Assembly: GCA_026260175.1 (NCBI GenBank)
Contig: JAKCWW010000898.1
Coordinates: 23,838 to 87,837 of the forward strand
From: Reticulitermes lucifugus
Lineage: Eukaryota > Arthropoda > Insecta > Blattodea > Rhinotermitidae
Direction of reading: 5' to 3'
DNA: 64,000 nt
The notes under the pieces are model-generated. The model saw nothing but the letters and a program-made list of their open reading frames with translations, was not told where the DNA came from and ran no database searches. Shown here one piece after another: positions 47,489-59,969 of the stretch. How positions within the stretch are numbered: the stretch's first letter is position 1; every line of letters starts with the position of its first letter. Made by a program: the position numbers and the translations under genes.

Positions 47489-48322
47489 TCATGAGAGCAC
47501 TGTCCTTTTAATAAAGTTCCCGATCTCCCCCAGACTTAGACTTCTGGGGTCCTCAGGGTCCAAAAAGAAGGAACCCAGATAAGTATGTCTGTGTCGCCAG
47601 GGCTTCACACTCACACACAACATGAGCTGACGTCTCCTCTGCTCCGCATTTCCTACATAGGGGACGGCCTGTCAGTCCCATTATGTGGAGGTGTCTTCTC
47701 AAGGTGTTATGTCCGGTAAGAAGGCCAATAACTACCCTGGATTGCGTCCTATTAAAGGACAGTATCCTGGTCTTAGCATCAGTACGAGGACCCGAGATCA
47801 ACTCTAGAGCCTGTCTCTGAGTGCCGGTAAGACCCTGCCATAGTGCCATGTGCTGTTTATCGAACCAGCACTGATTTCTTTGCTTTATACTCTGCCTCGA
47901 AACCGCAACGGTCCAACAAAATGGTGAACGGAACCCTCCCTTGCGAGCTCATCGGCAGTTTCATTTCCATGTATTACAGAATGTCCGGGGATCCAAATGA
48001 GTCCCACAGAGTGATAGGTGGAGATATAACTCAACGCCTTTTGGCACTGCCGCACAAACTAAGACGTTGTTTTAGCAGCCTGAAGAGCTTTCAAAGCTGA
48101 TTGACTATCAGAAGAAATACTAATGCATTTCTCTGATCCAACACTAGTTTGAATTTCATAAGCACAGGTCAAGATAGCATATATCTCAGCCTGGAAGACT
48201 GTTACATATTTTCCTAGAGAAATACTGAGCCTCCTACCCAAGGATTGCCCATAGACTCCGGCCCCAGCCACCCCTCCCTGCGCGCTGGACCCATCTGTGT
48301 AGCAGACGAGCCCCTTAACCAC
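47489..48322 (-). pseudogene. LINE ORF2: RNase H domain and C-terminal zinc knuckle
   Basis: RNase H starts near 48322. Acidic residues seen: D in YTDGS (48293-48295), E in FQAEIYA and D in SSDSQSA. After an in-frame TAG at 48059-48061 the same frame continues through HSVGLIWIPGHS to NETADELAREG (about 47945), giving the fourth acidic residue. A frame change near 47900 leads to LWQGLTGTQRQALELISG and a CRKCG...H..C motif, C-x2-C-x7-H-x2-C (47613-47657). Another frame change near 47592 gives YLGSFFLDPED and the final stop at 47489-47491. All four catalytic acids remain, but the protein cannot be made in one piece. Confidence 0.85.
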
Positions 48323-48334
48323 ACGTGGGGACCC

Positions 48335-49890
48335 GGGTTCCTTAGACTATTCTTCTCTAGTCAACATAATAACCCTATACTTGGGTTCAAAGTTACATGC
48401 TGGCCTCATAATATCGTTCCCCATACTGAACATGGGATCCAGTTTTTGAAGCCGCATTAACATGGTACTATGTCCACAATTGGGGTGTAAGTAAGACCAG
48501 CACCCCTGGCTCCAGATTCGATTCTCAGCTGACCTCGCCTCGCCTTGAACCACCAGATCAAGTGGTGGAAGACAAGTGACTACTTCCAAGGCACCGTTGG
48601 TGTAGTGAGCATAGTCCCCGTTATCCCCAGACAAGCACGTCTCTGTATACTACTTAGCCCTTTCTCGACGATGGCTGTCTGACAGCCAGGCCACCAGACT
48701 AGAGATTCAAATGTGATGGATGGCCGAATGAGAGAGACGTAGAGCCAATAAACCACTTTAGGTCGCAGGCCCCACGTAGCACCAAAAGCCCTCCTACAGG
48801 CCCACAAAAAATTGTGAGCTACTTCACCTTGATATTCACGTGCTCCCGCCAAGACAGCCGAGTGTCCAGGATCAACCCCTCATACTTGACCGACTCGGAA
48901 CTGTGCAGAGTAACTCAAAAAAAAAAAAAAGTTCAAAGAAACCAGGAAGTTTCTTCTTCTTTGCAAATACGACAAGGTCAGTCTTTTCAAGGTTAGCTGA
49001 CAAGCCAACACTGCCTCACTATGTCTCTACAGTGTGTATGGCCCTCTGAATGAGCTCCGACACCGTGTTCGGGAATTTCCCCACTGCCAGCAGACAAATA
49101 TCATCGGCGTAACCCTGGCAATACACACCACCCATAATTAGCCTTGCTATCAAATCATCGACAACAAGACACCATAAAAGCGATGAAAACATACCTCCCT
49201 GCGGGCTACCCCTGGACACCGCAACCCAAATGAACGTATCATTGAGAGCCGCAGTGGCCTGGCGGCCCTCCAGGGTAGCCTTAAGCCACCGGACAATAGT
49301 GGAGCTGACCCCACGCCCGATAAGAGCAACACACACGGAGTCAAAAGAAGTGTAGTTAAAAGCTCCTTCTACGTCCAGAAAAAAGCCCAGAGCTATTTCC
49401 TGCTTTTCAAGTGCCTTCTCCATCCGTACTACGAGCTGATGAAGGGCCGTTACCACGGATTTCCCAGCCTGGTAAGCATGCTGTTTGGGATGCAGCGGCA
49501 TGGGAGCAAAAACCCCACCACTTAAATACCTATCCACCAGCCCTTTCATGGTCTTAAGCAAGAACGATGTAAGACTGATAAGGCCAAGCATAGGAATTCA
49601 TGTCGGAATTAGGTATAAACACTACCTTAAACCGGCGCCATGTGGCTGGAACATAGACTACAGCCAGGCAGGCACGAAATATCTTGACCAGGTATGGAAT
49701 GACAATCTTCCGTCCCTGCTGTAGTAGGGCCGGGAATATGCCATCCATTCCCGGACTTTTACACGAGGAAAAAGAATTAATCGCCCATTCCACCCACCTG
49801 TAGGTGACAAACTCCGAAGCCACCTGCCAGTAGCATCGTTTACGCGGCAGGCAGCCGCAGGAGCCGCCAACTCCTCACTGACTGCGGAGT
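48335..49890 (-). pseudogene. LINE ORF2: reverse transcriptase domain
   Basis: Early RT motifs: WAINSFSSCKSPGMDG (about 49750-49800) and SLTSFLLKTM after a frame change near 49580. Palm: FFLDVEGAF (catalytic D at 49373-49375), SRGSPQGG with SSLLWCLVVDDL, and YADD at 49100-49111, so both catalytic motifs are intact. Two adjacent stops follow the palm at about 49016-49021, then NLEKTDLVVF. A 14-A run on the plus strand (48917-48930) interrupts the next part. The thumb and following region, WACRRAFGATWGLRPKVVYW then PPLDLVVQGEAR and FEPKYRV, continues to about 48347 through another frame change. Confidence 0.88.
48917..48930. repeat. Homopolymer A14 within LINE ORF2
   Basis: Fourteen A on the plus strand (T14 in the coding direction) between LPGFFEL and VTLHSSESVKY. 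Probably slippage in a Phe-rich codon run; it adds a frame change. Confidence 0.85.
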
Positions 49891-49945
49891 CCGAAAAGTG
49901 GGATGCGAGCAGAAGTTCAAAGGTTTCCCACTCTGATTGCGTTCT

Positions 49946-51100
49946 CTATCCCGAGGGAGTCACCAGAGACCCCAGCTTAATTTTTGGGTCCCTAGAAAGT
50001 GCGGTATGTAGTCTTACCGACGTAGGTAAGTCACTAATGGAGTTACAGAAGGCCCTCAAAGATTCTTTAGAGGTAGTCATCACCTTCCTTCTATATCTCC
50101 GCTGAGACTCTTGATGGATTTCCCAGCTCTGAGGAGTTCCATGTCTACGAATCTTTTGAAAGAGCCGCATTACTTTTCCTCTAAGGGACTCTAAATTACG
50201 TGCCCAGTTTACAGAGTATTTACCTCTTCTCGCAATTCTGAGAAGACATTTGTCTTCATAAGCCGAAATTAGGGCCTGCTGGACATAACTAATTGTCAGC
50301 CCCAATGCGCGCTAACCTTTCATGTTCGATTTTGGGCCCTGCTCCAGCCTGCCCATCAGATCCTCTCGAAAGGAGTCCCAATTGGTACTCATTGGGTTTC
50401 TGAACAGGCGTTCAGTTCCCGAGCCTTTTAATTTGAAGAGAATATATTTGTGATCTGACAAGGAGGACACATAAGAGACCTCCCAGCCTTTAATACTCTC
50501 CAAGAATCCAAAAGACCCCAGGGTAATATCAATAACCTCTAACCTACTGCTATTGCAAGAGGTAGGGTCACTGCCCTGATTTAGAATTTCTAGATTTGTA
50601 GAATTTAGAAATTCCAACAACGCCACTCCTCTGTCATTACACCGTATGGTGACAACTGGAGTCGCAAGCAATGATGAGACAGAGGTTTTTCTATTCACAA
50701 TAACGCATGACTTCCTCGAAGTCCCTTGTTGGGGGAGGATCCTCGGAATCAAAAGGCGAATAGGCAGAGCAAACAACCAAACTTCTCTCTGCCTCGCCCT
50801 CACAGTATTTTACCTTAACTGCTACTAGGTCTCGAGAAGATAATCCTGGTAGCATCTATATATTACTGTTCCTGGCAAGGATACATGCTCTCGGTCTATC
50901 TAATCCACCTCCGCAGAACAGGGTATAACCTGGAATATTTAGGCCCAAAACACAGCCCTCGCGCACCCATGGTTCCTGTATCAGAGCCATATCTATTCCC
51001 TTAACAACTGCTGTTCTAGAAAAGAAACCCTAGGGGCAGCGATACTATGCTGTAGGTTAGCCTGAATAAACGAAATTATACTCGAAATTATACGTACTTC
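49946..51100 (-). pseudogene. LINE ORF2: APE endonuclease and linker
   Basis: The endonuclease begins with FIQANLQHS (about 51050; N of the catalytic set), then ALIQEPWV (E, about 50968-50990), LVVCSAYSPFDSED, and a DSSCHH relic (about 50650-50670). A deletion at about 50640 then removes the residues normally between HH and NDRG. It resumes with CNDRGVALLEFL, EVIDITLGS and LSDHKYILF (catalytic H, about 50450). A linker rich in basic residues (49946-50305) connects to the RT. There are at least two in-frame stops before 50803. An APE fold is inferred from motif order. Confidence 0.8.
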
Positions 51101-52177
51101 CCTTCTAGTTTAGCACCAAGAAGGGATAATACTGCCTGTCCTACGTTGCTGAAAGACCTCCACTTCAAACCCTCCAGTACGGTCACGGACTGCAAATCGA
51201 TGCTGTGCATAAGGCGGACCCCACTAGGTTCCTCCTTGTGCTCCTACACTTCCCATTGACCAGTCCCCAGTTCAGTCTACCGAGCCGGTGAAACAAGCGC
51301 TCCGTATATTCTGCGGGGTCCGGAAACTAGGCCACCACTCTTTTATAAGTACGGAGAGCTCTAGGCCCACCTTCCTGAGCATTGAGCATTCCCACGCATT
51401 CATCGTGGGTACTTCGCCACCCACTTAGTCTCTGGTCTCTTCATCTTGGCATACCAAAACGGCAGTCCCTAGCAGTACGTAGCAACGAGCCTGGGGGGTA
51501 AACCCCTCTTCATGGAGCCCGTCCACAAATCCGCCGATAGCCCGCTGGATGCTGACAAAATTATCTTTAGACACCTGTACCTTCGGGTAGCCTTCACAAA
51601 TGATTGCCATCCTCAGGCCCTCCTGAACAGCCCTAGCATACAGCTCAGTGTAGCTCAGTTTCCCACTCTTCCTGGGCCGCTTCGCCTGCCCGCTCTCAGG
51701 TGTGCTGCCAGAGGATCTCTGACGCTTGCCAGAACCCTGCATAGGCTTACCACCTTCCTGAGGTTTGAGTCCAGATGTGATAGGCACCTGCCCCAGTGGT
51801 TTTCTACTTCCTTTACTCTGGAGTCGGGATGTACTGGGCCCCTGTGAAGTCTGAATCTAACCGCCTTGAAGCGGGGAATGGTCGCCTGTAGAGTCCACGT
51901 CAGAAGTCTCCGCCAGCCAAGCCTTCTTAGCCCGTTTCTTGGCGGCACGATTGCGATTATTTTTCTCACCCCGGAGATCTAGGGTGCCAACCTTCTCTGT
52001 CAGAACCTCAAGATTCACAGGGTTATCTGTACCCGAGGGCACGTGTTGCGCACGACTAGCGGGAGTCTCACCTGTCCCAGACGAGCATGGATTCTGCACG
52101 ATTGCCCCCTGCGGAGCCTCCTTGGTTTCTGATACGCCTGCTTTCCTGTCACCTATAATAGCTCTTAAAACCTCCAT
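51088..52177 (-). pseudogene. LINE ORF1
   Basis: One frame runs from Met at 52177 to TAA at 51425-51427, broken only by TAG at 51857-51859. The region after the TAA is still recognisable with further damage to TAA at 51088-51090, where it overlaps the start of ORF2 in another frame. The N-terminal part is rich in K, R, S and E, with a basic RNRAAKKRAKKAW run. The middle has YTELYARAVQEGLRMAI and an FVSIQRAIGGFVDG stretch, like a DUF4780-type domain often found in insect LINE ORF1; that match is uncertain. No CCHC knuckle was seen. Confidence 0.7.
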
Positions 52178-52200
52178 TTCAGCTATCCTCCTTAGATAGA

Positions 52201-54959
52201 ACCCAGCTTCTGATCCATATAGAACTGTGTCACAAAAATATTTAAAAGAATTTCACTCTATACTGGAGGTGATTAAGAGATGTTAAATTCCAGGTAGTCA
52301 CTTGTAACAATGTTTCCGTCTCATGCCATGTTTATAGAGAGAGCTCTTTCTTACGACAATATGTAATCCTGAGCGGAAGGAAACAACAGGAGTCATGATA
52401 AACCGCACAAAGCAGAGCTTGTATTCTAAATTAAATACTATTAGGACGATGAAACCAACACAAATCAGACTGACGTTCACGTGGCAATCATAAGAAGAAT
52501 GTGAAACATAGTAGGACTCTATAAGCTTACAACAGAAAGCCTAAACGAAGGAAATGCTTGGCAATAATTTGGTGCAGATGTATGAACAGTACGCTGTTAG
52601 AATGAATATACGTCAAGACAAGTATGAATAAATCTTAAATTTGATATGAGAGTGTGGATTGAATTAATCTGGCGTAGGACAGATCGAGTAGCATAAAATG
52701 TTCAGCTAAACGCGGAAACCGTTCACTGATTAACACTATCTGTATTACATAACACAACATATCGTACGTTATAGCACGTGGTGGAAATGATATCTAACTC
52801 TCAGGTAACTTAACAACTTCTAAACAAATGATTAGAAACTGTTCGAAGTCATTGTCTAGAAATTGCTGATACTGCGCCCTGATTATTTATTTAAGTCCGC
52901 CCTCTGAATGCGGATTCCCAGCCGACTAGTATCTGTTATTTTGAGTATTTACAAGGGTTTTTTAAGTAATCGTATCAGTACAAGAAGCCAGCAGTGGATC
53001 GACTTCACCACTATACACCGTTTCACAGAAGCAGTTACAAAACTGTACTACCGCAGCAAAGATTGGACTTATTGCATAACTATAAATTTCTATCGTTTCA
53101 AACGAAGCAATTTTGTGGTTGTGTGTACAAATTATCTTGATACACTTGACACACCGATTTCCTCGGCTAAGCGTCGTAAAACGTTGTGAAGATGCTTTTG
53201 AATACTCCCCAACATCATACGAAACTTGACTGTGACTTCAGACGATGCAATGTAACCGCAGGGTCTGCGATAAAACTGCAGGAATTCAGTCAAGCTGTGC
53301 CTCATAAATTTTCCGTATGCCTGAGTTTTGCTTTCCAACAAATATCTCTAGATTCTTGTAAACACGGCACTGAACCTTCAGATTCTATGAGGACGTGAAA
53401 TTTCTTCACAAGCTGAAGTGTAGCAGTCAAGTAAGATCCAACTCCCATGGGTTGTTTGCTATTCTTATTATTACTGATATTAACATTTTGGGTGTCTGGG
53501 GGTGGAAACATATAATCTCCTTTTGGGCTGTTTTGGAGGGAGTAACGAAATGTTTAAACGAAATACCGTCTATAATTACTTGCTTGCTTAATCGTCCTCT
53601 TCAACCTTCCGGTGTCGAGGTTCACACGAGGGATCTCCATGCAGATCTGTCCATAGCCTTTTTCCTGGCCTGTCTATAATTACATGTAATTAAATACATT
53701 CGTATGTTTCTAATTCCTCAATATGGAATGCACTCATTATTATCAAGCACACGTTAACATCCAAACCACTACGTTTACACATTTTAATATCGTAGTCCTA
53801 AAGTTCAATTAAGGGTCAGCTTGTACATATGTACATTACTGCGCACCGAGTTAGAACTTCGAACGAAACGTGAGGAAAAGAAAGAAAGAGATGTAGAATA
53901 ACGTCCATCAGGCAGAAAACCAGACACGGCACTACACTGTTCTATTTCGGTCTCTCTAGGTAAATCCTGAAAGAATGCCATAAAAATAGGGCAGACTGCT
54001 TCCTTTTATATCTCTTCGGATTTATTATCTGATATAGAATACACAAAAATAAAAACTTCCGTTTCCTACATCGAAACTGATAGAGATTACCCAAAGACGT
54101 ATGAAGCCTACTCTCTTCTCTTTCCGATATTTCTGGTATTTACAAATGTGTAAGCGATGTTAAAATACTGCAGTACAGTTTTTGGACGCGATTCCAACTT
54201 TCATCGAATATTTCTTTTCAATTACAAGGCTAGTCTTTAATTTTTTAATTCGAGTAACATTTCTTCTTTAAAATCGTACATCCTGCCACCATAACAAAGA
54301 GTAGAACAAAGAAACCAGTGTTTTTGCTTCTTCAAAATATTCTTACGTCCACATTACGTAAAATATTCAGTTTACATAAGGCCTTTAAACCAACAAAGAA
54401 CCATATCCTGTTGGTCCGATACGGTAGTTCCTAAACATCATATACAGTTAATTTTAGAAGTACATGTTACTGTTATAACCACATTCGAGGTACGTTTTCA
54501 AATAATCAGTGGTAATTAAGAGTGTGTGTACTGACAATTATCCGTGTTTCAAATGTCGGTAGTGATCACGATCACCCACAGTAATGCAGGTTCTGTGTTA
54601 TGTTCGCTCACTCTCAACAAATGTCTATCAAATGACATTTAAATGTCGAAATAGTAGACAAGCTATTGCGATTCATGTTATTTCGACATCTGGAACGGTA
54701 TTCACCACACGCCAGGAGAGGGTTACATAACCAGTGTACGTTCCTTACTTATGTTTAAAATACTTTAGTAAACATCTGTTTATAGTGTATTATCATCACT
54801 ATTATTCGTAAGTGCACCTATGATAGTCAAACATATTAGTTTGAAATATTATCATTTTAATCTTGAACGCGACATCCAACTGTGTACACAATGAATTGTT
54901 TCAATCAAGGTAACAGTCTGACAAAAACAGTTTATTAGAAAAACAGGTATCTTATTTTC
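52201..54959. other. No recognisable gene; one weak HTH-like peptide
   Basis: On the minus strand about 53130-53215 encodes HLHNVLRRLAEEIGVSSVSR, similar in rhythm to the helix-turn-helix of Tc1/mariner-type transposases, but it is isolated. Other frames (53395-53679, 53302-53511) are uninformative. Confidence 0.35.
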
Positions 54960-54970
54960 CACAATAAAGT

Positions 54971-55006
54971 AACATGTTTCTACTATTACCACGTTATCAT
55001 CAGGTT
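54971..55006 (-). repeat. Hammerhead-like motif, solitary copy
   Basis: The minus strand has the unaltered core CTGATGA (54997-55003) and GAAACATGTT, but the intervening hairpin and outer stem are weak. Confidence 0.4.
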
Positions 55007-57746
55007 ATACATACAAAATATGGAAGAGAACTTATAAAACTGTTATTAAAAATTTACGTTTTATTCTGGTGTGAGATCTCGGGCCTTACACTGTTATCTG
55101 TACAACAGAGAAACTGTATTCAAAATATTATAGACCTTTTATTATTTTAGCCTCAGTCTATAAATTTTACGATTATATTATGGTCTCAGGTTTTCCAGTC
55201 GCAATGAATGTGGAAAGTTATTGTTTAAAATGGGAGTTATTCTGGAGAACCGTTTTTGAACTATCTAAACAGCTTATTATTTGAGACTTAAATTAAAGTT
55301 ACTTCTTGATCTTTAAGCAGTATTGTATAAAATCGAGTGTTCTTGTCGACTTGTTCTCTTTCTATTTGTCAAATGGGGGATCTTACTCGCAACGACCTGT
55401 ATGTGTGTAGTACCTTTCACTTTTCTTTTCCTTTATTTCAGTTTCCTTTCGTGCAGTATGTTAAAACGGAGATGTTAATCTTGTACTTATTCCTGTCGTA
55501 ATGTCATATATATCTGGCTTTAGAATGGTGCAAAGCGTAAGCGTACTCTCCTCCCATTAGTTAACAGGTAAATATCGGCTAGTGCAAGGAAACGAAAAGA
55601 AATGTATTGTAATTTTAATGGACTATATTTATTACACTGACTCATTTATTCGTAAGTAGCTTCTATGTCATTAGGGACAGTAGAATTATCGTTATAAATT
55701 TTCCAACATTAATTCTACCAGTCATAATTTCCAATCACAAATAGGCCTATATATTACAGCAATGCAATAAAATCGTTTAATATATATGATAGTTAATTTC
55801 GGCTTACACAAGCATGTGTTTGTAATTTTAGCATCATTCAAATAATTAACAGAAGTATCGCTTAATAATTTCCGAATTCAGTTTAACAGATGAAAGTTCT
55901 AAAATGTTTTCATTAATTTTTACTTCTTTTGTAAAATACTTAAAAATGTTGAGTATATTCATAATCAAATTTCAAATTGTGCCTCATTTTATAGAGGAAA
56001 TTAGCATGTTAAAATTTCAGTGTATTTTCCTTCCTTTATATAGAGAAGGATGCCTAAGGTATCAACATATCCGTGTCACCGTCCTTTAAAACGTCGCCCC
56101 TCAGTTATTAATTTTAATCAATAGACAGAAGTATTTGCATTAAATTGGGTATGAATATCAAGTCACATCAGCTTCATTAGCATGCTGTACTGTACCACGT
56201 CGAAAAAATATACAAAAAATAAAAAAACGTGCCTTCCCATTTCAAAGACACGGTTTGCCAGTTTTCATCACAAACTGCAGTCAGTGTATCTGTAAATTTG
56301 TAATATCGGCATTCGTAAAAACCTTACACATTTTATCACACGAATTATTACATACTGCGCTCTTCTGAACCAAGAAAATGTTCTGTAGACTGAAAAATGG
56401 GAACAAATATTTTTGGAGGTACGAGTAAAAACTTGTTCCATTTTCACGGTAGAAACATACGTTGGTTGGAAACCGTTTCTCCACCGATGGGAAAACCTCA
56501 GATCTCATGGAGTAATTATTATAAATTAAATAATTTCTTAAAATTCAGAAATAGTGGAAAATAAAAGTGTAGTAAGGGTAAAAAGATATAAAATAAAAAA
56601 ATCATAAATGGGGTTTAGAAAGTACAACACTGAGATAGTCATACTGAATAACATGGTTCTAGCCTGAGCAAACTGGCAGTTCTGAATGGTGATAAAACAC
56701 TGCGCCAGTCCGTATGTGTTATCGTTTGTTGCCCTGTCCATTCATCTACGTGGGTTTTGTGTCTAAGTGTTTTACTCGCCAACGTACTTTCAAATATCCT
56801 ACAACTACACAACGGAGGAAAGCATTAGATGTTTCGAACACGAAGACACACAGTCAACCCTAGATATAGCGCCACTGCTTGTCCACCGCAATTTGTGGCG
56901 GTAAATCGAAATACTGTGTAACGGGGAATTTCTGTTCATAGACTTATATGGGCCCTAATTGAAGTTGGCGCTATATCTGAGACGTTATAAAGGTGTCTGT
57001 GTACGTATTTATATGTGTGTATGTATATAAACAAAAGATAATTTTCCGGATTCGTTTAAGCTTCTGGAAAAGTAGTTCCCATCCTGCCTGCTGCGGAAGC
57101 CCAGAGTATAAGCGGGGGTTAGTTCAAGGGGTCTATATGTATAAATTCGGCAGACCGATAATAGAATGTGTCTTGCACTTATATTATGTTTCAATTGTTC
57201 ATGCTTATTCTGATGAATAAAATGTTATTTTTTGTGATTTATTTTGTCAATGAACGGAAGAGTGCTATAACAGTACGTGGAAATCCGCGAAAAGTTTTTA
57301 CAAATTAAGCAAGGGCCCCCATAGGTAAAAAGGTTGGGAATACACTTCTCCATACAGTACAAATTTAGATACAAGATATACTGCCGCATCTCAAAAAACC
57401 AGAAACAAATTAACAGTCTAGAGTGCAGACAGAAATTCGTGTTCTATGTACGTGTTTTAAGTATCGCAAGGCTTTAGAATTTACGACTAAAATTTCATAT
57501 ATATAAAAAATGTTATTTCCAATCGGAATAACTGAAACATAATCCGTTACCTAACGAAATTAACTGCTGTGTACACACTAACCAACTACATGGCGCAGAG
57601 TTCGTCTGACAAGACGAGAGCGTTCAATTGGTCAAACGATTCCGCACACATGGACGTAAAATTTCATTCAACCGTGCGAGATACGAGGGTCTGGCAGCAG
57701 CGTTGCAGGACATTCAAGTCTTCTGGAATGTTACGCTCTGTCTGCT
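55007..57746. other. No recognisable gene (2.7 kb)
   Basis: Very AT-rich with short frames. Nothing supported. Confidence 0.5.
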
Positions 57747-57892
57747 GGTAAATACTTACCGACATTTCGAAGCATCAAAGTGCCCTCACCTTCAGAGTGA
57801 ACATTCCAAACAGAGTGCTTGGACTCTGAACCTAAAGACAAAAAGCCTCAGTAACTATTCACCACTTGACATGAGGTAAAATCCCAGAAGAC
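57747..57892. repeat. Foldback relic, GAAACGTCGG type
   Basis: GGTAAATACTTACCG (57747-57761) pairs with CAGTAACTATTCACC (57849-57863), 12 of 15 positions. AATCCCAGAAGACGTT follows. A decayed relative of 25861-25985. Confidence 0.55.
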
Positions 57893-59084
57893 GTTACTCT
57901 TTACCTTACCTGATTTACAACAGTCTGCCACTGAACCCTACCCTAAATCACGTCAAACCAACCATCACCCTCAAACACCGTCTTTTAAAACACTCTTTTG
58001 TGATTATTGTCTCATCTACACCCCCTATGCGGTCTGTTTCGTTATTAACGAAAATAAACAAAGGTTGCCAACTGCCAGCTACACTGCCAGTAACGCGGCC
58101 TATAGAGCTTCAAATGTATGACGATTACAAAAGGTTAAATGGAAAAAAATTTGAAAAAAGCGGTCATGATTTAACCGGATTTTTATGAAGGGACTGAGAA
58201 GAAACTGGGAAAACCATAGTCACATTCGAACCACATCTCACTAATGCACGTTTAGAGCGCTACCGCTAAGCCAGCGTGTCTGGCTTCACAGTTTGTCTAA
58301 AAAAAGGTTTGTAAACCACTTGTACCATCACAGTAATTACAGTATGTGATGTCGTAATTGTCGACCTGGAAAAGAAACTTTCTTCTCTTTCTCCCATTTT
58401 GACAACAGACATTAAATTTCGAGGCAGCAGCAGCAGCAGCAGATGGTATCCAAAAGCGTGAAGTGCATATTTGTCACTGTGTGACTTCCCTGTGTCTGAC
58501 CCACTTTAAAATCGCTTTTCGTGCGTAAAGGATTTGAAGAATGAGGCATTAAACGTAAAACTCAAAAAATAATATAATAAATCCACGCCTCCTATTACAA
58601 TACTGACATAAAATGTGTTCCAAGTGAGAAGAAAAATATATTCATAGCGTTTTATTTCTCATGAAATGAAAGAATTCTACGATAAAATTCCCTTGCAAAA
58701 AATTCCGTTGTTACAAGGGCTCAAAAAGCATTCTTATCCTTAATGTAATTGTTTATATGAAAGAGTAAAATGCAAAAAAGAACATATTTCATGTGGTATG
58801 TAAGCCTATGTACATCCGGACAAATATTTATTAAGTAAGAAATGCATTTCGAGAGATATAATTGTTTCAAATATAGCATTATGAGGTCTGAAGTTTTCAG
58901 GCGGTAATTGCCAATATTCCTGCTCTCTGAGATATAACGTCGTTCACTTTGGAAGACAGGTACCTATTATTTATCACGCTTTACAAAATACATCCATATT
59001 TACACTAATTTTTCTCACAACAAAATAAGACGACGACAACGACCTACATTTCTTAGCCTTTTAAAGGAAGAATCTGATCCAGAT
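57893..59084. other. No recognisable gene
   Basis: A tRNA-like relic on the minus strand near 58200-58290 has TTAGCGGTAGCGC (A box) and GGTTCGAATGTGAC (B box). A (CAG)n run lies at 58424-58442. No coding evidence. Confidence 0.5.
58424..58442. repeat. (CAG)n microsatellite
   Basis: About six CAG units, uninterrupted. Confidence 0.9.
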
Positions 59085-59345
59085 GCAACATAGGGGGTTA
59101 CGACCGTATAGCTTATTCGATATCCGGGGTTCGAATCCCCACAGGAGTAACGGACTTTTCTCCAAATACGTCCAGATCGGCTCTGGGGTCCACCGTCCCA
59201 CCCACTGTGTACCGTGGTTCTTTTCCGGGGGTAAAGCGGCCGGGCTGTGAAGTGACCCTTTACCTCCATGTAGTGCCAAAGTTAAGAACGAGTGAAGCTA
59301 CGCTTCTACAACCGCTATATGCTTTAATGGCGTAAACAGAGGCAA
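59085..59345 (+). mobile_element. SINE family C, copy 6
   Basis: Head GGGGGTTACGACCGTATAGC (A-box-like) with B box GGGTTCGAATCCCC (59128-59141). The body contains CTCTGGGGTCCACCG, and the 3' part CCTCCATGTAGTGCCAAAG, TTAAGAACGAGTGAAGCTA. The overlapping minus frames of 72 and 84 codons are by-products. Confidence 0.8.
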
Positions 59346-59962
59346 CTTCACCTTACATAAAAATTATTTTTTGCATCCAAGAAAACATACCACATACCTA
59401 TTATAAACTTAAACTCAGAACGTTCAAAGAATTCTTTTGTATGTCGAACACCAATAGAATCGAACAAATACTCTCTAGAAGACATTTCGAGTTTTCAAAC
59501 TTTAAACCAGGTGGCTAACCGATATACGATTACCACTTACCAATAAAAAGACGCAGATAAACAAAAAAGTTTACAAATAACATCATGTAAATTCTGTGTC
59601 AAGTAAGTTATAAAGAAAACTTGCAGTTGATCTCAGCCCTGTAACCTACTTCTACAAAACTAAATCACAACACTTAGGGAAATTGTGTGCACAACTATCC
59701 CACTAAGCTAAATCATCACGTAACTGGAGTTCGGTTGCTTTTAATAGCATAAACTAAACAGTAGTAGTTGCCGGGATTATTAAGGAAAGTGGCATACTTT
59801 TTAATACGTTCTTCAAAAATATTTTTCATCTGAAATTTGAGATTTTCTGAAAACTTACAAAATGGACGTTTTACCCAGGCCCCTGGATAAAACGGACCCC
59901 TATATTTTCTGTTAAAGGAATGGAACATAGTGAAGAGAATCTAATGATTATACGCAACGATA
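59346..59962. other. No recognisable gene
   Basis: Nothing supported. Confidence 0.5.
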
Positions 59963-59969
59963 TAAATTT

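Larger units (their letters stand above)
47375..52200 (-). mobile_element. LOA/Lian-like non-LTR retrotransposon, near full length, inactive
   Basis: About 4.8 kb on the minus strand, in the order ORF1, ORF2 endonuclease, reverse transcriptase, RNase H, CCHC-like knuckle and pentanucleotide tail. RNase H together with an APE-type endonuclease places it among RNase H-bearing LINEs. LOA/Lian is my best match from ORF2 motif wording; R1/I-type relatives remain possible. Numerous stops, a small endonuclease deletion, several frame changes and a 14-base homopolymer inactivate it. The 5' boundary is not defined beyond the first ORF1 Met (52177), and I found no target-site duplication. Confidence 0.88.
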
